Below are positions 1 through 7,294 of a DNA stretch of 15,530 nt, piece after piece. Both the position numbers and the translations under genes were made by a program. How positions within the stretch are numbered: the stretch's first letter is position 1; each line of letters opens with the position of its first letter. The stretch is from JBECKX01 sp964468475 (lineage in GTDB: Bacteria > Zixibacteria > MSB-5A5 > CAIYYT01): NCBI GenBank assembly GCA_964468475.1, contig CAYXUL010000070.1:1-15530 (forward strand), written 5' to 3'. The notes below the pieces were generated by a model. The model worked only from the letters and a program-made list of their open reading frames with translations, had not been told where the DNA came from and made no database searches.

Positions 1-1437
1 CAACAGGTATTTCTTGTATCGAATCATCAGATCTGCAGAGCGCCCCGGATAGTAGCTGTTCCGATACTGCTGCTGATATTCGCGCACGGGGCCCTCCTCC
101 GTGAGATCATTCGGTGTGTAGACGTCTTCGATGTAAGGCAGCTTGCGCAGCTCAGCAGCGAAATTAATCTCAACCCGGCGGCGGTCAGCTCTTGAGGCCG
201 TAATGACACTGTCATCAAGGATTACACCGCGGTCAATTGCCATGATCGGACTGGCGGTCAAGTTCATCTCTTTCTCTATCTGCGCACCGATCCGTCTAAT
301 GTCGGACTTGACTGAGTCAGGATCAAGGCGACCAGATGCTATACCTTGCTGCTCGAGATACTCAGGAATCGGAAGTACCCCGTGATCAGAGGTTAGTGCG
401 ACTACATATGAACCGGCACCACGCAAGGAATCGAGAAAGTTGAAGAAGTCGCCCAGGTAGCCATCCAGCCTCAGGTAGTAGTCCTCAACTTCCTGACTGA
501 ACGGACCATAATCGTGCCCGACATAATCTGCTGCTGAGCATCCGATCCAAAGCAAGTCCACGTCGTCGTCTGCCCCAAGATTCTCGTTGGCTACACAACT
601 CTTAGCTACTTGCAGCACCATGCGATCTGCAAAGGGGGTGTCGAGAATGTTCTCGTAGTACTTGCCTTTATTTTCCTTCGGCCCGGGCAGAAAACTGTGG
701 GGGAAAGTCGTTGCTTTGCCATCCGCCTCATAGGGGAAGTCATCCGCGCGAGATGCTTTGTAGTCGCTTTCCGGGAGCAATCTGTCCCAAACTCCTGAAT
801 AATACTGCTGGGTTGGGCCGTTTTCGTTGATTCTTGTCAGCCAGTCTGGATAGATAGCGTCATAGTAAAGTGATGTGACAAAGGTGCCGTCATGGCGGTC
901 GTACCAGAATGCATATTTCGCGCGAAAACCTGCCATCTCCACCGCCGCACGATCCTTGAGAGCTATGCTGTATGTCTTGCTGTCATGGTCTTCTCGGAAA
1001 ACCCAGTCGCCCAGGGTCATAGATTTCATCGTGACCGGTGATCTCCCGGCGCCCGAGGGTTTGCCGGTAGTATGGACTGTGCTGTCTTCCACGCAATAAA
1101 AGCTGCGGTGTAATGCTCGATCATACCAGCTGTTTCCTGTTATTCCGTTTCGAGACGGATAACAACCGGTGGAAATCGCGGCATGGCCTGCGGCAGTTTC
1201 CGTGAGTGCGTGGTTGTGAAATCCGTTGGGGAAGACAAAGCCGCTGTCGAGCAATCTCCGAAAACCGCCGGTATAAAGATGGTCGAAACGCGACAGATAA
1301 TCGGGACGCATCTGGTCCACGACAATTATCACTGCCAGCCTCGGCTTCGTGATCGGCGCCGTGTTGCTCTGAGCAGAAACGGTGCAACTTGCCGCGACTA
1401 GAAACACCGCACAGATGAATATTGATCTTAGCTTCAT
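1..1437 (-). CDS. PafA-like alkaline phosphatase family protein (3' end beyond the window)
   Basis: An open frame of 479 codons runs from ATG at 1437 to the window edge without a stop, so the C-terminus is missing. The family is about 540-550 residues. The product should hydrolyse phosphate monoesters in the periplasm using two zinc ions. Residues 1-22 form a Sec signal peptide (cleavage likely after VSA; a Cys at 18 makes a lipoprotein a weaker alternative). Visible active-site pieces match Elizabethkingia PafA: metal ligand D41 in VVDQMRPDYL, nucleophile T81 in TETAAGH, N102 in GNSWYDR, K161 and R163 in LKDR, D304 and H308 in DYVGHDYGP, and D351/H352 in SDHG. The K-x-R pair is the mark of monoesterase-type PafA. 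The last zinc histidine would lie past the edge. It is transcribed away from the aldo/keto reductase gene. Family assignment is firm; the natural substrate is not known. Confidence 0.9.
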   Translation of the reverse strand, partial: MKLRSIFICAVFLVAASCTVSAQSNTAPITKPRLAVIIVVDQMRPDYLSRFDHLYTGGFRRLLDSGFVFPNGFHNHALTETAAGHAAISTGCYPSRNGITGNSWYDRALHRSFYCVEDSTVHTTGKPSGAGRSPVTMKSMTLGDWVFREDHDSKTYSIALKDRAAVEMAGFRAKYAFWYDRHDGTFVTSLYYDAIYPDWLTRINENGPTQQYYSGVWDRLLPESDYKASRADDFPYEADGKATTFPHSFLPGPKENKGKYYENILDTPFADRMVLQVAKSCVANENLGADDDVDLLWIGCSAADYVGHDYGPFSQEVEDYYLRLDGYLGDFFNFLDSLRGAGSYVVALTSDHGVLPIPEYLEQQGIASGRLDPDSVKSDIRRIGAQIEKEMNLTASPIMAIDRGVILDDSVITASRADRRRVEINFAAELRKLPYIEDVYTPNDLTEEGPVREYQQQYRNSYYPGRSADLMIRYKKYLL

Positions 1438-1448
1438 GGTGACCCTAC

Positions 1449-1475
1449 ATTATACCAATTCAGAGATTACCGCAA
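1449..1475 (-). promoter_or_regulatory. Predicted sigma70-type promoter of the PafA-like gene
   Basis: On the minus strand a perfect -10 box TATAAT lies at 1454-1449, with TTGCGG at 1475-1470 as a possible -35 (15-base spacer; CTTGCG would give 16). Only 11 bases separate the -10 box from the ATG, so the predicted 5' leader is about 5 nucleotides. No good Shine-Dalgarno is present. No transcript data are available here. Confidence 0.55.
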
Positions 1476-1708
1476 GCCTCCAGTTTCCTCGAAGCCGGTT
1501 TCTAATGCACTGCATTAATATCTTCAAATGCTTCTTACACCACCCGTCTCTGTTTGGTCTAACTTTTCGCTCATGAGGTCCGGAACTTTCACTCGCCATA
1601 GAGCAATTGTAGGGAAATGAGTCGAGTTTTCAGGTCAGTTTGAATATCCTGCAAACCTAAGCATCCGGTTCAGCGTAGCTGGAATAAACAAAGATTGGGA
1701 GTATATGT

Positions 1709-2746
1709 ATGAGATACTTGCTTTTGGGCCGAAGTGGCCTGCGCGTTTCTGAAATTTGTCTCGGCACCATGACTTTCGGTCCCGAATGGGGCTGGGGCGC
1801 TGATAAAGATGAATGCAAGCGTGTCTTCGAAACCTTTGTAGAGCGCGGCGGCAACTACATTGACACCGCCAATCGGTATACCGAAGGCACCAGCGAAAAG
1901 TACGTGGGTGAATTTATCAGGTCGGAGCGTGAGAGCTTTGTCCTGGCAACGAAGTACACGCTGATGATGCGAAAGGGCGACGTCTCTTATTCCGGTAACA
2001 GCCGCAAGAATATGATGCAGTCGCTGGAAGCCAGCCTCAAGCGGCTCGGCACCGACTATATCGATCTCTACTGGCTGCACGCCTGGGATTTTACGACGCA
2101 CGTTGACGAAGTTATGCGCTCTCTCGATGATATGGTTCGGCAGGGAAAGATTCTCTATATCGGTATTTCCGACACGCCCGCCTGGATCGTCTCCCGCGCT
2201 AACACTATGGCGGACCTGATGGGCTGGACACCCTTCACGGCATTACAGATCGAATACAGCCTGTTGCAGCGTACTCCCGAACGCGATTTACTGCCGATGG
2301 CCAAGACTCTCGACCTGGCGGTAACCCCGTGGGGAGTTCTGGGCGGCGGCGCGTTAACTGGTAAATTCAGCCGGCATGGCAACAAGGCTGAGCTCGAGGG
2401 ACGGACCAGACCTGACAGTAAGCGCCGTTCCGAGTGGGCGATGAAAATTGCGAAAGAGGTCGATGCCATCGCTGACGAAATCGGCTGCAGTTCAGCGCAC
2501 GTAGCCATCAACTGGGTGCGCCAGCAAAGCCAGGTTGTCGTGCCGATCGTCGGCGCCCGCACCGCGAAACAACTTGAGGAAAACCTCGGTTGCCTCGATC
2601 ATGAACTAAGCGCCGAGCATGTTGAGCGGCTGGACGAAGTCAGCAACATCGATATAGGATTCCCGCACGATTTCCTGAAGTCTGAGTTAGTGCAGAATAT
2701 GGTCTTCTCGGAGATGGGACACTTGATTAGAAATCACCGAGTGTAG
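1709..2746 (+). CDS. Aldo/keto reductase
   Basis: This is a 345-residue cytosolic NADPH-dependent aldo/keto reductase, predicted to reduce aldehydes or ketones. The N-terminus MRYLLLGRSGLRVSEICLGTM is typical of bacterial AKRs. The catalytic tetrad is complete: D52 (IDTANRY), Y57, K82 (LATKYT) and H124 (YWLHAWD). The cofactor-binding segment near the C-terminus reads VPIVGARTAKQLEENL. Length fits the 310-350 residue family. The ATG at 1709 is preceded by GGGAG about 8 bases upstream; the nearby ATG at 1705 is out of frame. The gene is convergent with the SDR-like gene, with 26 bases between the stops. Family is certain, but the physiological substrate cannot be read from sequence, and YajO-like or AKR11-13-like labels would be guesses. 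Confidence 0.93.
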   Translation: MRYLLLGRSGLRVSEICLGTMTFGPEWGWGADKDECKRVFETFVERGGNYIDTANRYTEGTSEKYVGEFIRSERESFVLATKYTLMMRKGDVSYSGNSRKNMMQSLEASLKRLGTDYIDLYWLHAWDFTTHVDEVMRSLDDMVRQGKILYIGISDTPAWIVSRANTMADLMGWTPFTALQIEYSLLQRTPERDLLPMAKTLDLAVTPWGVLGGGALTGKFSRHGNKAELEGRTRPDSKRRSEWAMKIAKEVDAIADEIGCSSAHVAINWVRQQSQVVVPIVGARTAKQLEENLGCLDHELSAEHVERLDEVSNIDIGFPHDFLKSELVQNMVFSEMGHLIRNHRV

Positions 2747-2772
2747 CGACCTCCCAGATATCTTCAATATAG

Positions 2773-3345
2773 TCATGGTCGCCTTGACCAGGGCTCGACA
2801 GTTCCGACCACATATTCCCGCTGGCGGAGGTTGACCGCCGCCAGCACCCCTTCGCAGATTTCGTCATCCATCAGCCAGCGTGACCCGCCGGCCGTCAGCC
2901 TGAAACCAAGTATGATTTTGTGATAGATGATACCCTGCGACGATTCCAGAGCTGATAGTAGCTGCTGATCCGAGTGTAGGGGATTTGCGGATGGACTTCC
3001 CAAAACGTGAAAATAATCGCGGGGAGACGATTCATTGCCGATCAAGTCTGCTACAGCCAGGGCTGCTGCCGCCGCATTACTGTGAATCCAGCAGATTGCC
3101 GTCATAATCGGGCCGTATTTACTGACTGATCCGCGGATTGCGCCGGCAAATGCGGACGTCTCACGGTAATCAACCGGAAGCGCCACAATTCTGCCATCTG
3201 CTTTGTTGGTAGATCCTACCAGCTTTGCAAGCTTATCTCTGCTTCTTCCCACTACAGATACCGTCTCACCAGAGACTGCCAATCGTTGGCAGACACCTGC
3301 CAGCATGCCGGAGCCCCCTACTATCAGCGTGTGCCCGTGTTTCAT
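2773..3345 (-). CDS. SDR-like NAD(P)-binding protein (short-chain dehydrogenase family)
   Basis: The product is a 190-residue Rossmann-fold protein. The nucleotide-binding motif is at the extreme N-terminus (TLIVGGSGMLAGVCQRLA, residues 5-22), followed by a VVGRSRDKL segment typical of NADP-binding SDRs. It lacks the classical SDR catalytic Y-x3-K. Instead it has IIYHKIILGF and a following SRWLMDDEICEGV segment, which resemble a small group of about 180-residue 'short-chain dehydrogenase' proteins seen in Bacillus and others. Whether it has dehydrogenase activity is unclear. I chose ATG at 3345 because it places the glycine motif where the family has it. A GTG nine codons upstream (3372) would add a non-conserved tail. 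Both starts lack a strong Shine-Dalgarno. It is divergent from the small lipoprotein gene. Confidence 0.78.
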   Translation of the reverse strand: MKHGHTLIVGGSGMLAGVCQRLAVSGETVSVVGRSRDKLAKLVGSTNKADGRIVALPVDYRETSAFAGAIRGSVSKYGPIMTAICWIHSNAAAAALAVADLIGNESSPRDYFHVLGSPSANPLHSDQQLLSALESSQGIIYHKIILGFRLTAGGSRWLMDDEICEGVLAAVNLRQREYVVGTVEPWSRRP

Positions 3346-3381
3346 ACTATTCTGAATACGTACCGAGATCACACAAAATGC

Positions 3382-3409
3382 TGGTCATGGAGTTTTTCGT
3401 CACTATATT
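3382..3409 (+). promoter_or_regulatory. Possible promoter of the small lipoprotein gene
   Basis: TGGTCA at 3382-3387 and TATATT at 3404-3409 are separated by 16 bases. The -10 box ends 9 bases before the ATG at 3419. There is no recognisable Shine-Dalgarno between them, so translation from a very short leader is implied. The -35 match is only moderate. Confidence 0.35.
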
Positions 3410-3418
3410 GTTAGTGCC

Positions 3419-3898
3419 ATGATGACGGAGCAGCATGTAAGTTCAATATCATACGCTACCATACTCCTGGCTGCACTACTAATTCTCCAGCTAGTACCGG
3501 GAGGCTGCAGCCACAAAAACAGCGTCCAGCCTGCACCACCCATTCAGCCAAACCTCTTAGATGAGACAATCAACTTGGTAGGCTTTCACTGCATTTGCTG
3601 GGACCAGCGTATCGGCGGGGAATTGGTGCTACCGGGTACCTATGCATTGAGGATGGTTGCCTCCGACTACGATTGGACCGAGCAGTTTCGCATTTCGAGT
3701 AACGGTGCCAGGCAGCCCGCCTGGGAGTGCTGCGACACATCTACCGTGTCCATCCTCGAGAAGATGAATGGAGTCCCCCCGACTGCTTTTGGTTTTGAAC
3801 TCTCTTCGGACGTCTATTCACCGGGTGACACGGTTTCCATTCGGATCGCGATTCCGGCTCCCGCCGATGTAAAATTGCAGGTGTCTCGCGTCGAGTGA
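3419..3898 (+). CDS. Small putative lipoprotein with CxC and CC motifs, unknown function
   Basis: This 159-residue protein matches no named family that I recognise. Residues 12-29 are a hydrophobic export segment ending in LVPGGC (Cys30), an imperfect lipobox, so membrane-anchored lipoprotein is the likely fate. The rest is beta-rich. VLPGTYALRMVASD (about 71-84) resembles FlgD-type Ig-like strands, and the last 35 residues (FELSSDVYSPGDTVSIRI onward) have the rhythm of type IX sorting or FlgD-Ig tails but lack the NPFN core. Cysteines are paired: C58 and C60 (HCICWD), C104 and C105 (WECCD), suggesting disulfides or metal binding. Two ATG codons are adjacent (3419 and 3422). It is divergent from the SDR-like gene and upstream of tRNA-Tyr. 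Confidence 0.68.
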   Translation: MMTEQHVSSISYATILLAALLILQLVPGGCSHKNSVQPAPPIQPNLLDETINLVGFHCICWDQRIGGELVLPGTYALRMVASDYDWTEQFRISSNGARQPAWECCDTSTVSILEKMNGVPPTAFGFELSSDVYSPGDTVSIRIAIPAPADVKLQVSRVE

Positions 3899-3925
3899 CA
3901 TTACCATTTCCACTCCAAAAAAACA

Positions 3926-3953
3926 TTGCGTCGAAGTCGATTCTGAATATATT
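3926..3953 (+). promoter_or_regulatory. Predicted tRNA-Tyr promoter
   Basis: TTGCGT (3926-3931) and TATATT (3948-3953) are spaced 16 bases apart. The mature tRNA begins 15 bases after the -10 box, which fits a short processed 5' leader starting near 3960. A run of seven A (3918-3923 region) lies just upstream. Confidence 0.55.
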
Positions 3954-3967
3954 CTGCCTCTCTGAAT

Positions 3968-4049
3968 GGAGAGGTACCGAAGCGGTCAAACGGGGCAGAC
4001 TGTAAATCTGTTGGCTAAGCCTTCGGAGGTTCGAATCCTCCCCTCTCCA
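3968..4049 (+). tRNA. tRNA-Tyr (GTA anticodon)
   Basis: The cloverleaf is complete. Acceptor stem GGAGAGG (3968-3974) pairs with CCTCTCC (4042-4048). The anticodon stem GCAGA/TCTGT encloses the loop CTGTAAA with GTA at 4002-4004. The T arm is GGAGG-TTCGAAT-CCTCC. A long variable arm makes it a class II tRNA, as expected for bacterial Tyr. The 3' CCA is not encoded; the base after the acceptor stem is A (4049), followed by T. Identity is secure. Confidence 0.96.
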
Positions 4050-4092
4050 TTTTGATCCTCAGGCCAATCCTTCAGTGCGAGGGCAGGGAATC

Positions 4093-5013
4093 ATGCGCAT
4101 AGTCACCTACAGAGAACTTAAAGACAGATCAGACATCTACCTGCTGTGGGCCAAGTCCTTTGGCTTCTTTTGCTCATCCAAGTGGATTGATGACTGGGCC
4201 CCGCAGGACGTTCGGCTGATGGATTCTCCGATAGGATTTTGTGCGGTCGAGAAGGGGAAACTGCTCGGCTTTGTCGGGGTCATGCATCTCCCGACCCGCA
4301 ACAAGCATGGCGAAACCGAAACAGTCGGCGGTATCTGGGCAGTTGCGACCCGACCGGCGCAAGGCCGCAAGGGAATCGGGCGCAAACTACTCGATGCCGC
4401 GGAGAACTCCCTGAGGCAGCAGGGGATCAGTCTCTCGCTGCTGACAACCTCTCGTGCGATTGTGGCTTATCGCTGGTACGCGGAGGTCGGTTACAAGGAA
4501 ATTGAGGCGGTTAATCGCTATCCGCATTTCTACAAGTTTCCACGGCGCAAGCCGGGAGCACGGATCAGGAAAGGCAGCTCGAAGCTCGATCGTGCTCGAG
4601 TGTTGAAACTATTGCATCAACAGCTGCGCAATCGCTGTGGCTTCACCTATCGTGACGAGACACAAATGCGCCTCCTTGAACTTCGCGGCGTGATCAACCC
4701 GACCTACTGCCACGTGGGCGAGGACAGTTACTTCCTTGCCAATGAAGCACTGGGCACACTGCAGATTTCGGAAATTCTGGCGCCGACGCAGAAGGCGTAC
4801 CGCGATATGATTAAGCGTGCTGAATCGATGACGCGCGAAGCGGTCTACAGCCGTTTTGTTTACAATGATAAAGCGATTGCTGCATTCCAACGCGCCGGTT
4901 ACAAGTCGGATCCAGAGGAATTTCATGTCGCCATGTGGAAATCGCTCGACGGCACAATGTTTACGGACCTCTTTGACAAGTCGTTCGTCATGCCCCGACT
5001 CGATTTCTTTTAG
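4093..5013 (+). CDS. GNAT family N-acetyltransferase with a second GNAT-like lobe
   Basis: The product is a 306-residue acetyl-CoA-dependent N-acyltransferase. The N-terminal lobe (about 1-150) is a clear GNAT domain: IWAVATRPAQGRKGIGRKLL (81-100) carries the acetyl-CoA pyrophosphate loop QGRKGIG, followed by LSLLTTSRAIVAYRWYAEVGY. The C-terminal half (about 170-306) ends with SRFVYNDKAIAAFQRAGYK, which looks like the final strands of another GNAT fold, but I see no Q/R-x-x-G-x-G/A loop in it. A two-lobed enzyme with one dead lobe is therefore likely. I chose ATG at 4093 because AGGG lies 5-8 bases upstream; a GTG at 4075 would add six residues. It lies 43 bases after tRNA-Tyr and may be read through from it. 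The acceptor substrate is unknown. Confidence 0.85.
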   Translation: MRIVTYRELKDRSDIYLLWAKSFGFFCSSKWIDDWAPQDVRLMDSPIGFCAVEKGKLLGFVGVMHLPTRNKHGETETVGGIWAVATRPAQGRKGIGRKLLDAAENSLRQQGISLSLLTTSRAIVAYRWYAEVGYKEIEAVNRYPHFYKFPRRKPGARIRKGSSKLDRARVLKLLHQQLRNRCGFTYRDETQMRLLELRGVINPTYCHVGEDSYFLANEALGTLQISEILAPTQKAYRDMIKRAESMTREAVYSRFVYNDKAIAAFQRAGYKSDPEEFHVAMWKSLDGTMFTDLFDKSFVMPRLDFF

Positions 5014-5052
5014 ACTTCCGCGCCGTGTAACGTGGACCTTTTAATTCCAATG

Positions 5053-5081
5053 TTGCCTGACCGGGCTTTCGCGCGTATTAT
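5053..5081 (+). promoter_or_regulatory. Predicted promoter of the kinase gene
   Basis: TTGCCT (5053-5058) and TATTAT (5076-5081) have the ideal 17-base spacing. The -10 box ends only 8 bases before the ATG at 5090, so transcription should begin at or within about two bases of the start codon. The intervening bases (TTAAGATC) contain no Shine-Dalgarno. Confidence 0.6.
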
Positions 5082-5089
5082 TTAAGATC

Positions 5090-7264
5090 ATGATTAATCC
5101 AGATTTGCCTGAAGGAACCAGACTCGGGCCGTACGAAATAGTCCGCAAACTCGGCTCCGGCGGAATGGGAACCGTCTACGAATCCCGCGACTCGCGGCTT
5201 GGCCGTAATGTCGCCCTCAAGGTTCTCTCAATAGCGACTGACCAGAGCCGCCTCGAGCGCTTCGAAAGAGAGGCGCGCGCGACGGCGGTGCTGGCACATC
5301 CGAACATCGTAACTATCTTTGACATCGGGCGATATCAGGGGCAACCATATTTGGTTTATGAATTCGTGGGTGGTCAGACTCTGCGCCGTTATCTGAAGTC
5401 GCACAAGTTGAAGGAGAGTGAGGCGCTGACTTTTGCGGTTCAGCTGGTGCGGGGAGTCTCGGCTGCGCATGCGCTGAAAATCATTCACCGCGATCTTAAG
5501 CCTGAAAACGTCATGGTAACCGGAAACGGCACCCTGAAAATCCTTGACTTTGGCCTGGCAAAACTAATGCCGGAAAGTGGTGTGGCGGCGCATGATGTTG
5601 ATGACCTCTCAACCAGGGAAGGGCACATACTGGGGACCCCTGCCTATATGTCGCCCGAGCAGGCACGGGGAGAGATGATTGATGCGCGCTCTGACCTGTT
5701 TTCGGTGGGATCTGTTATCTACGAGCTGTTAGCCGGGAAAAGCCCATTTTTGCGTCAAACTTCGGTTCAAAGTATGTCTGCAGTTATTGGCGATCCAATT
5801 CCGCCGCTTGACAAGAGTCTTGGGGTCTCGAGTTCGCTGGAGAAAATCGTAAACCGGTGCCTCAACAAGAATGCGGCAGATCGTTTTCAGACCGCTCAGG
5901 ACTTACTATTCGCATTGGAAGCGCAGGCTCCGGAGATAGCACTTAAGACCCATGCAGTAGAACTGGATACTCCCGATGACGAGCCCACTTCTATTGCTGT
6001 CTTGCCATTTGCAGACATGAGCCCTTCGCATGATCAGGATTATTTCTGCCAGGGTCTCGCGGAAGAGTTGATAAATTCTTTGACACATATCGATAATCTG
6101 CAGGTGGCTTCGCGGAGTTCCTCGTTTCAGTTCAATACCGCGGGTCTCGATATTCGCGCGGTCGGAGCACGCCTGGGTGTGGCCACCGTTCTGGAAGGAA
6201 GCGTTCGCAAAGCGGGCAACCGCGTCCGCATCACCGTGCAGTTGATCGACGTTGCTGATGGATACCACCGCTGGTCCCAACGCTATGACCGGGACCTCGA
6301 AGATATCTTCGCCATTCAGGACGAGATTGCCGAAAGCGTGGCTCAAGAGCTGAGGGGAATTCTGACGCCCGGAGAGCTGAAGGGTTTGCGCCGCCCCGGG
6401 ACAGTTGCGGCCGCGTACGAAGAGTTTCTCAAAGGTCGCCAGGCGTATGCGAGGTCAACTTCTGAATCGCTGGACGAAGCAGGAGTGTTCTATGAGAAGG
6501 CAATAGCGATCGATCCCAGCTACGCGCCGGCTTATGCCGGACTGGCGGACGTTCACAGCTGGCGTTATCAGTGGTGGGGCCAGCAGGATAGCGACTACAA
6601 GATTGCTGACGACGCCAGTCGAAAAGCGCTGGAACTAGCGCCTGAACTTGATCAGGCCCATATTTCCCGGGCTTTCCTGCTATCTTTGAAGGGCCACTAC
6701 GACGAAGCTGCTGCCAGTTTCGAAGAGGCTATCCATCTCAACCCGAATTCCGCCGATGCCTATTACCTTTACGCGCGAAGCGAGTTTGCCGCCGGCCGAA
6801 CTGCAAAGGCCGCAGAGCTGTTTCGTCGGGCTTCCGAGATTGACCAGGACGATTTCGAAGCATCAGCGCTGTTGCCGATGACGCTGGAGAAAATCGGGAG
6901 AACTGGTGAGGTTGAAGATGCTCTTCGTGAAGCAGCATCCCGGGCGGAGCGTCGACTGGAGCTGGATCCCAATGATGTTCGGGTGCTCTCACTGGGTGCT
7001 TCCGTGCTTGCACACCTGGGAAGAAAAAGCGAAGCGATTAGCTGGTCAAATCGAGCCTTACAGATAAGCCCGCATGAACTCAGCCCTCTCCTCAACCGTG
7101 CCTGCTTGCACGCCAGGGATGGTGAGGTCGATGACGCCATCAGATTTCTGGAACGAGTTTTCAAGGAGGGCCATGTCCACCGCGACTGGATCGAAAATGA
7201 TCCCGACTACGATTCTCTCCGCGATGACCCCCGATTCATAAAATTGATGCAGGGCCTGGAATAG
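5090..7264 (+). CDS. Serine/threonine protein kinase with TolB-like domain and TPR repeats
   Basis: This is a 724-residue three-part protein. The Hanks-type kinase domain (about 15-278) is intact: glycine loop LGSGGMGTVY (21-30), K44 in VALKVL, likely alpha-C glutamate E61, HRDLKPEN (133-140), DFG (153-155), and GTPAYMSPE (182-190) in the activation segment. A TolB/FlgO-like domain follows from about 301 (SIAVLPFADMSP; DYFCQGLAEELI; VLEGSVRKAGNRVRITVQLID; RYDRDLEDIFAIQDEIAE), ending near 425. Residues 440-724 are tetratricopeptide repeats with a terminal NDPDYDSLRDDPRF segment common in this architecture. I find no transmembrane segment, so it is predicted to be cytosolic, unlike PknB. It probably phosphorylates protein partners recruited by the TPR part; targets are not evident. 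It is convergent with the flavoprotein gene. Confidence 0.95.
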   Translation: MINPDLPEGTRLGPYEIVRKLGSGGMGTVYESRDSRLGRNVALKVLSIATDQSRLERFEREARATAVLAHPNIVTIFDIGRYQGQPYLVYEFVGGQTLRRYLKSHKLKESEALTFAVQLVRGVSAAHALKIIHRDLKPENVMVTGNGTLKILDFGLAKLMPESGVAAHDVDDLSTREGHILGTPAYMSPEQARGEMIDARSDLFSVGSVIYELLAGKSPFLRQTSVQSMSAVIGDPIPPLDKSLGVSSSLEKIVNRCLNKNAADRFQTAQDLLFALEAQAPEIALKTHAVELDTPDDEPTSIAVLPFADMSPSHDQDYFCQGLAEELINSLTHIDNLQVASRSSSFQFNTAGLDIRAVGARLGVATVLEGSVRKAGNRVRITVQLIDVADGYHRWSQRYDRDLEDIFAIQDEIAESVAQELRGILTPGELKGLRRPGTVAAAYEEFLKGRQAYARSTSESLDEAGVFYEKAIAIDPSYAPAYAGLADVHSWRYQWWGQQDSDYKIADDASRKALELAPELDQAHISRAFLLSLKGHYDEAAASFEEAIHLNPNSADAYYLYARSEFAAGRTAKAAELFRRASEIDQDDFEASALLPMTLEKIGRTGEVEDALREAASRAERRLELDPNDVRVLSLGASVLAHLGRKSEAISWSNRALQISPHELSPLLNRACLHARDGEVDDAIRFLERVFKEGHVHRDWIENDPDYDSLRDDPRFIKLMQGLE

Positions 7265-7280
7265 AACGTTAACTCACTTC

Positions 7281-7294
7281 GTGCGAGCTCGCAC
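7281..7294. repeat. Perfect 14-bp palindrome between convergent genes
   Basis: GTGCGAG followed directly by CTCGCAC forms a perfect palindrome in the 30 bases between the kinase stop and the flavoprotein stop. A bidirectional terminator would be expected here, but there is no T tract on either side and the stem has no loop bases, so the role is uncertain. Confidence 0.4.

Noticed and set aside
1..1437. Apparent fragmentation of the left-edge gene into several short frames
   Set aside because: Direct translation of the minus strand from 1437 is open for all 479 codons; the gene is merely cut by the window edge, not frameshifted.
2746..2790. Inverted repeats (GCGACC/GGTCGC and TGGTC/GACCA) between convergent genes as terminator
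   Set aside because: Stems are only 5-6 bp, loops or placement are poor and there is no T tract.
2773..3345. Classical SDR dehydrogenase with a known substrate
   Set aside because: The Y-x3-K catalytic motif is not present; only the nucleotide-binding fold is supported.
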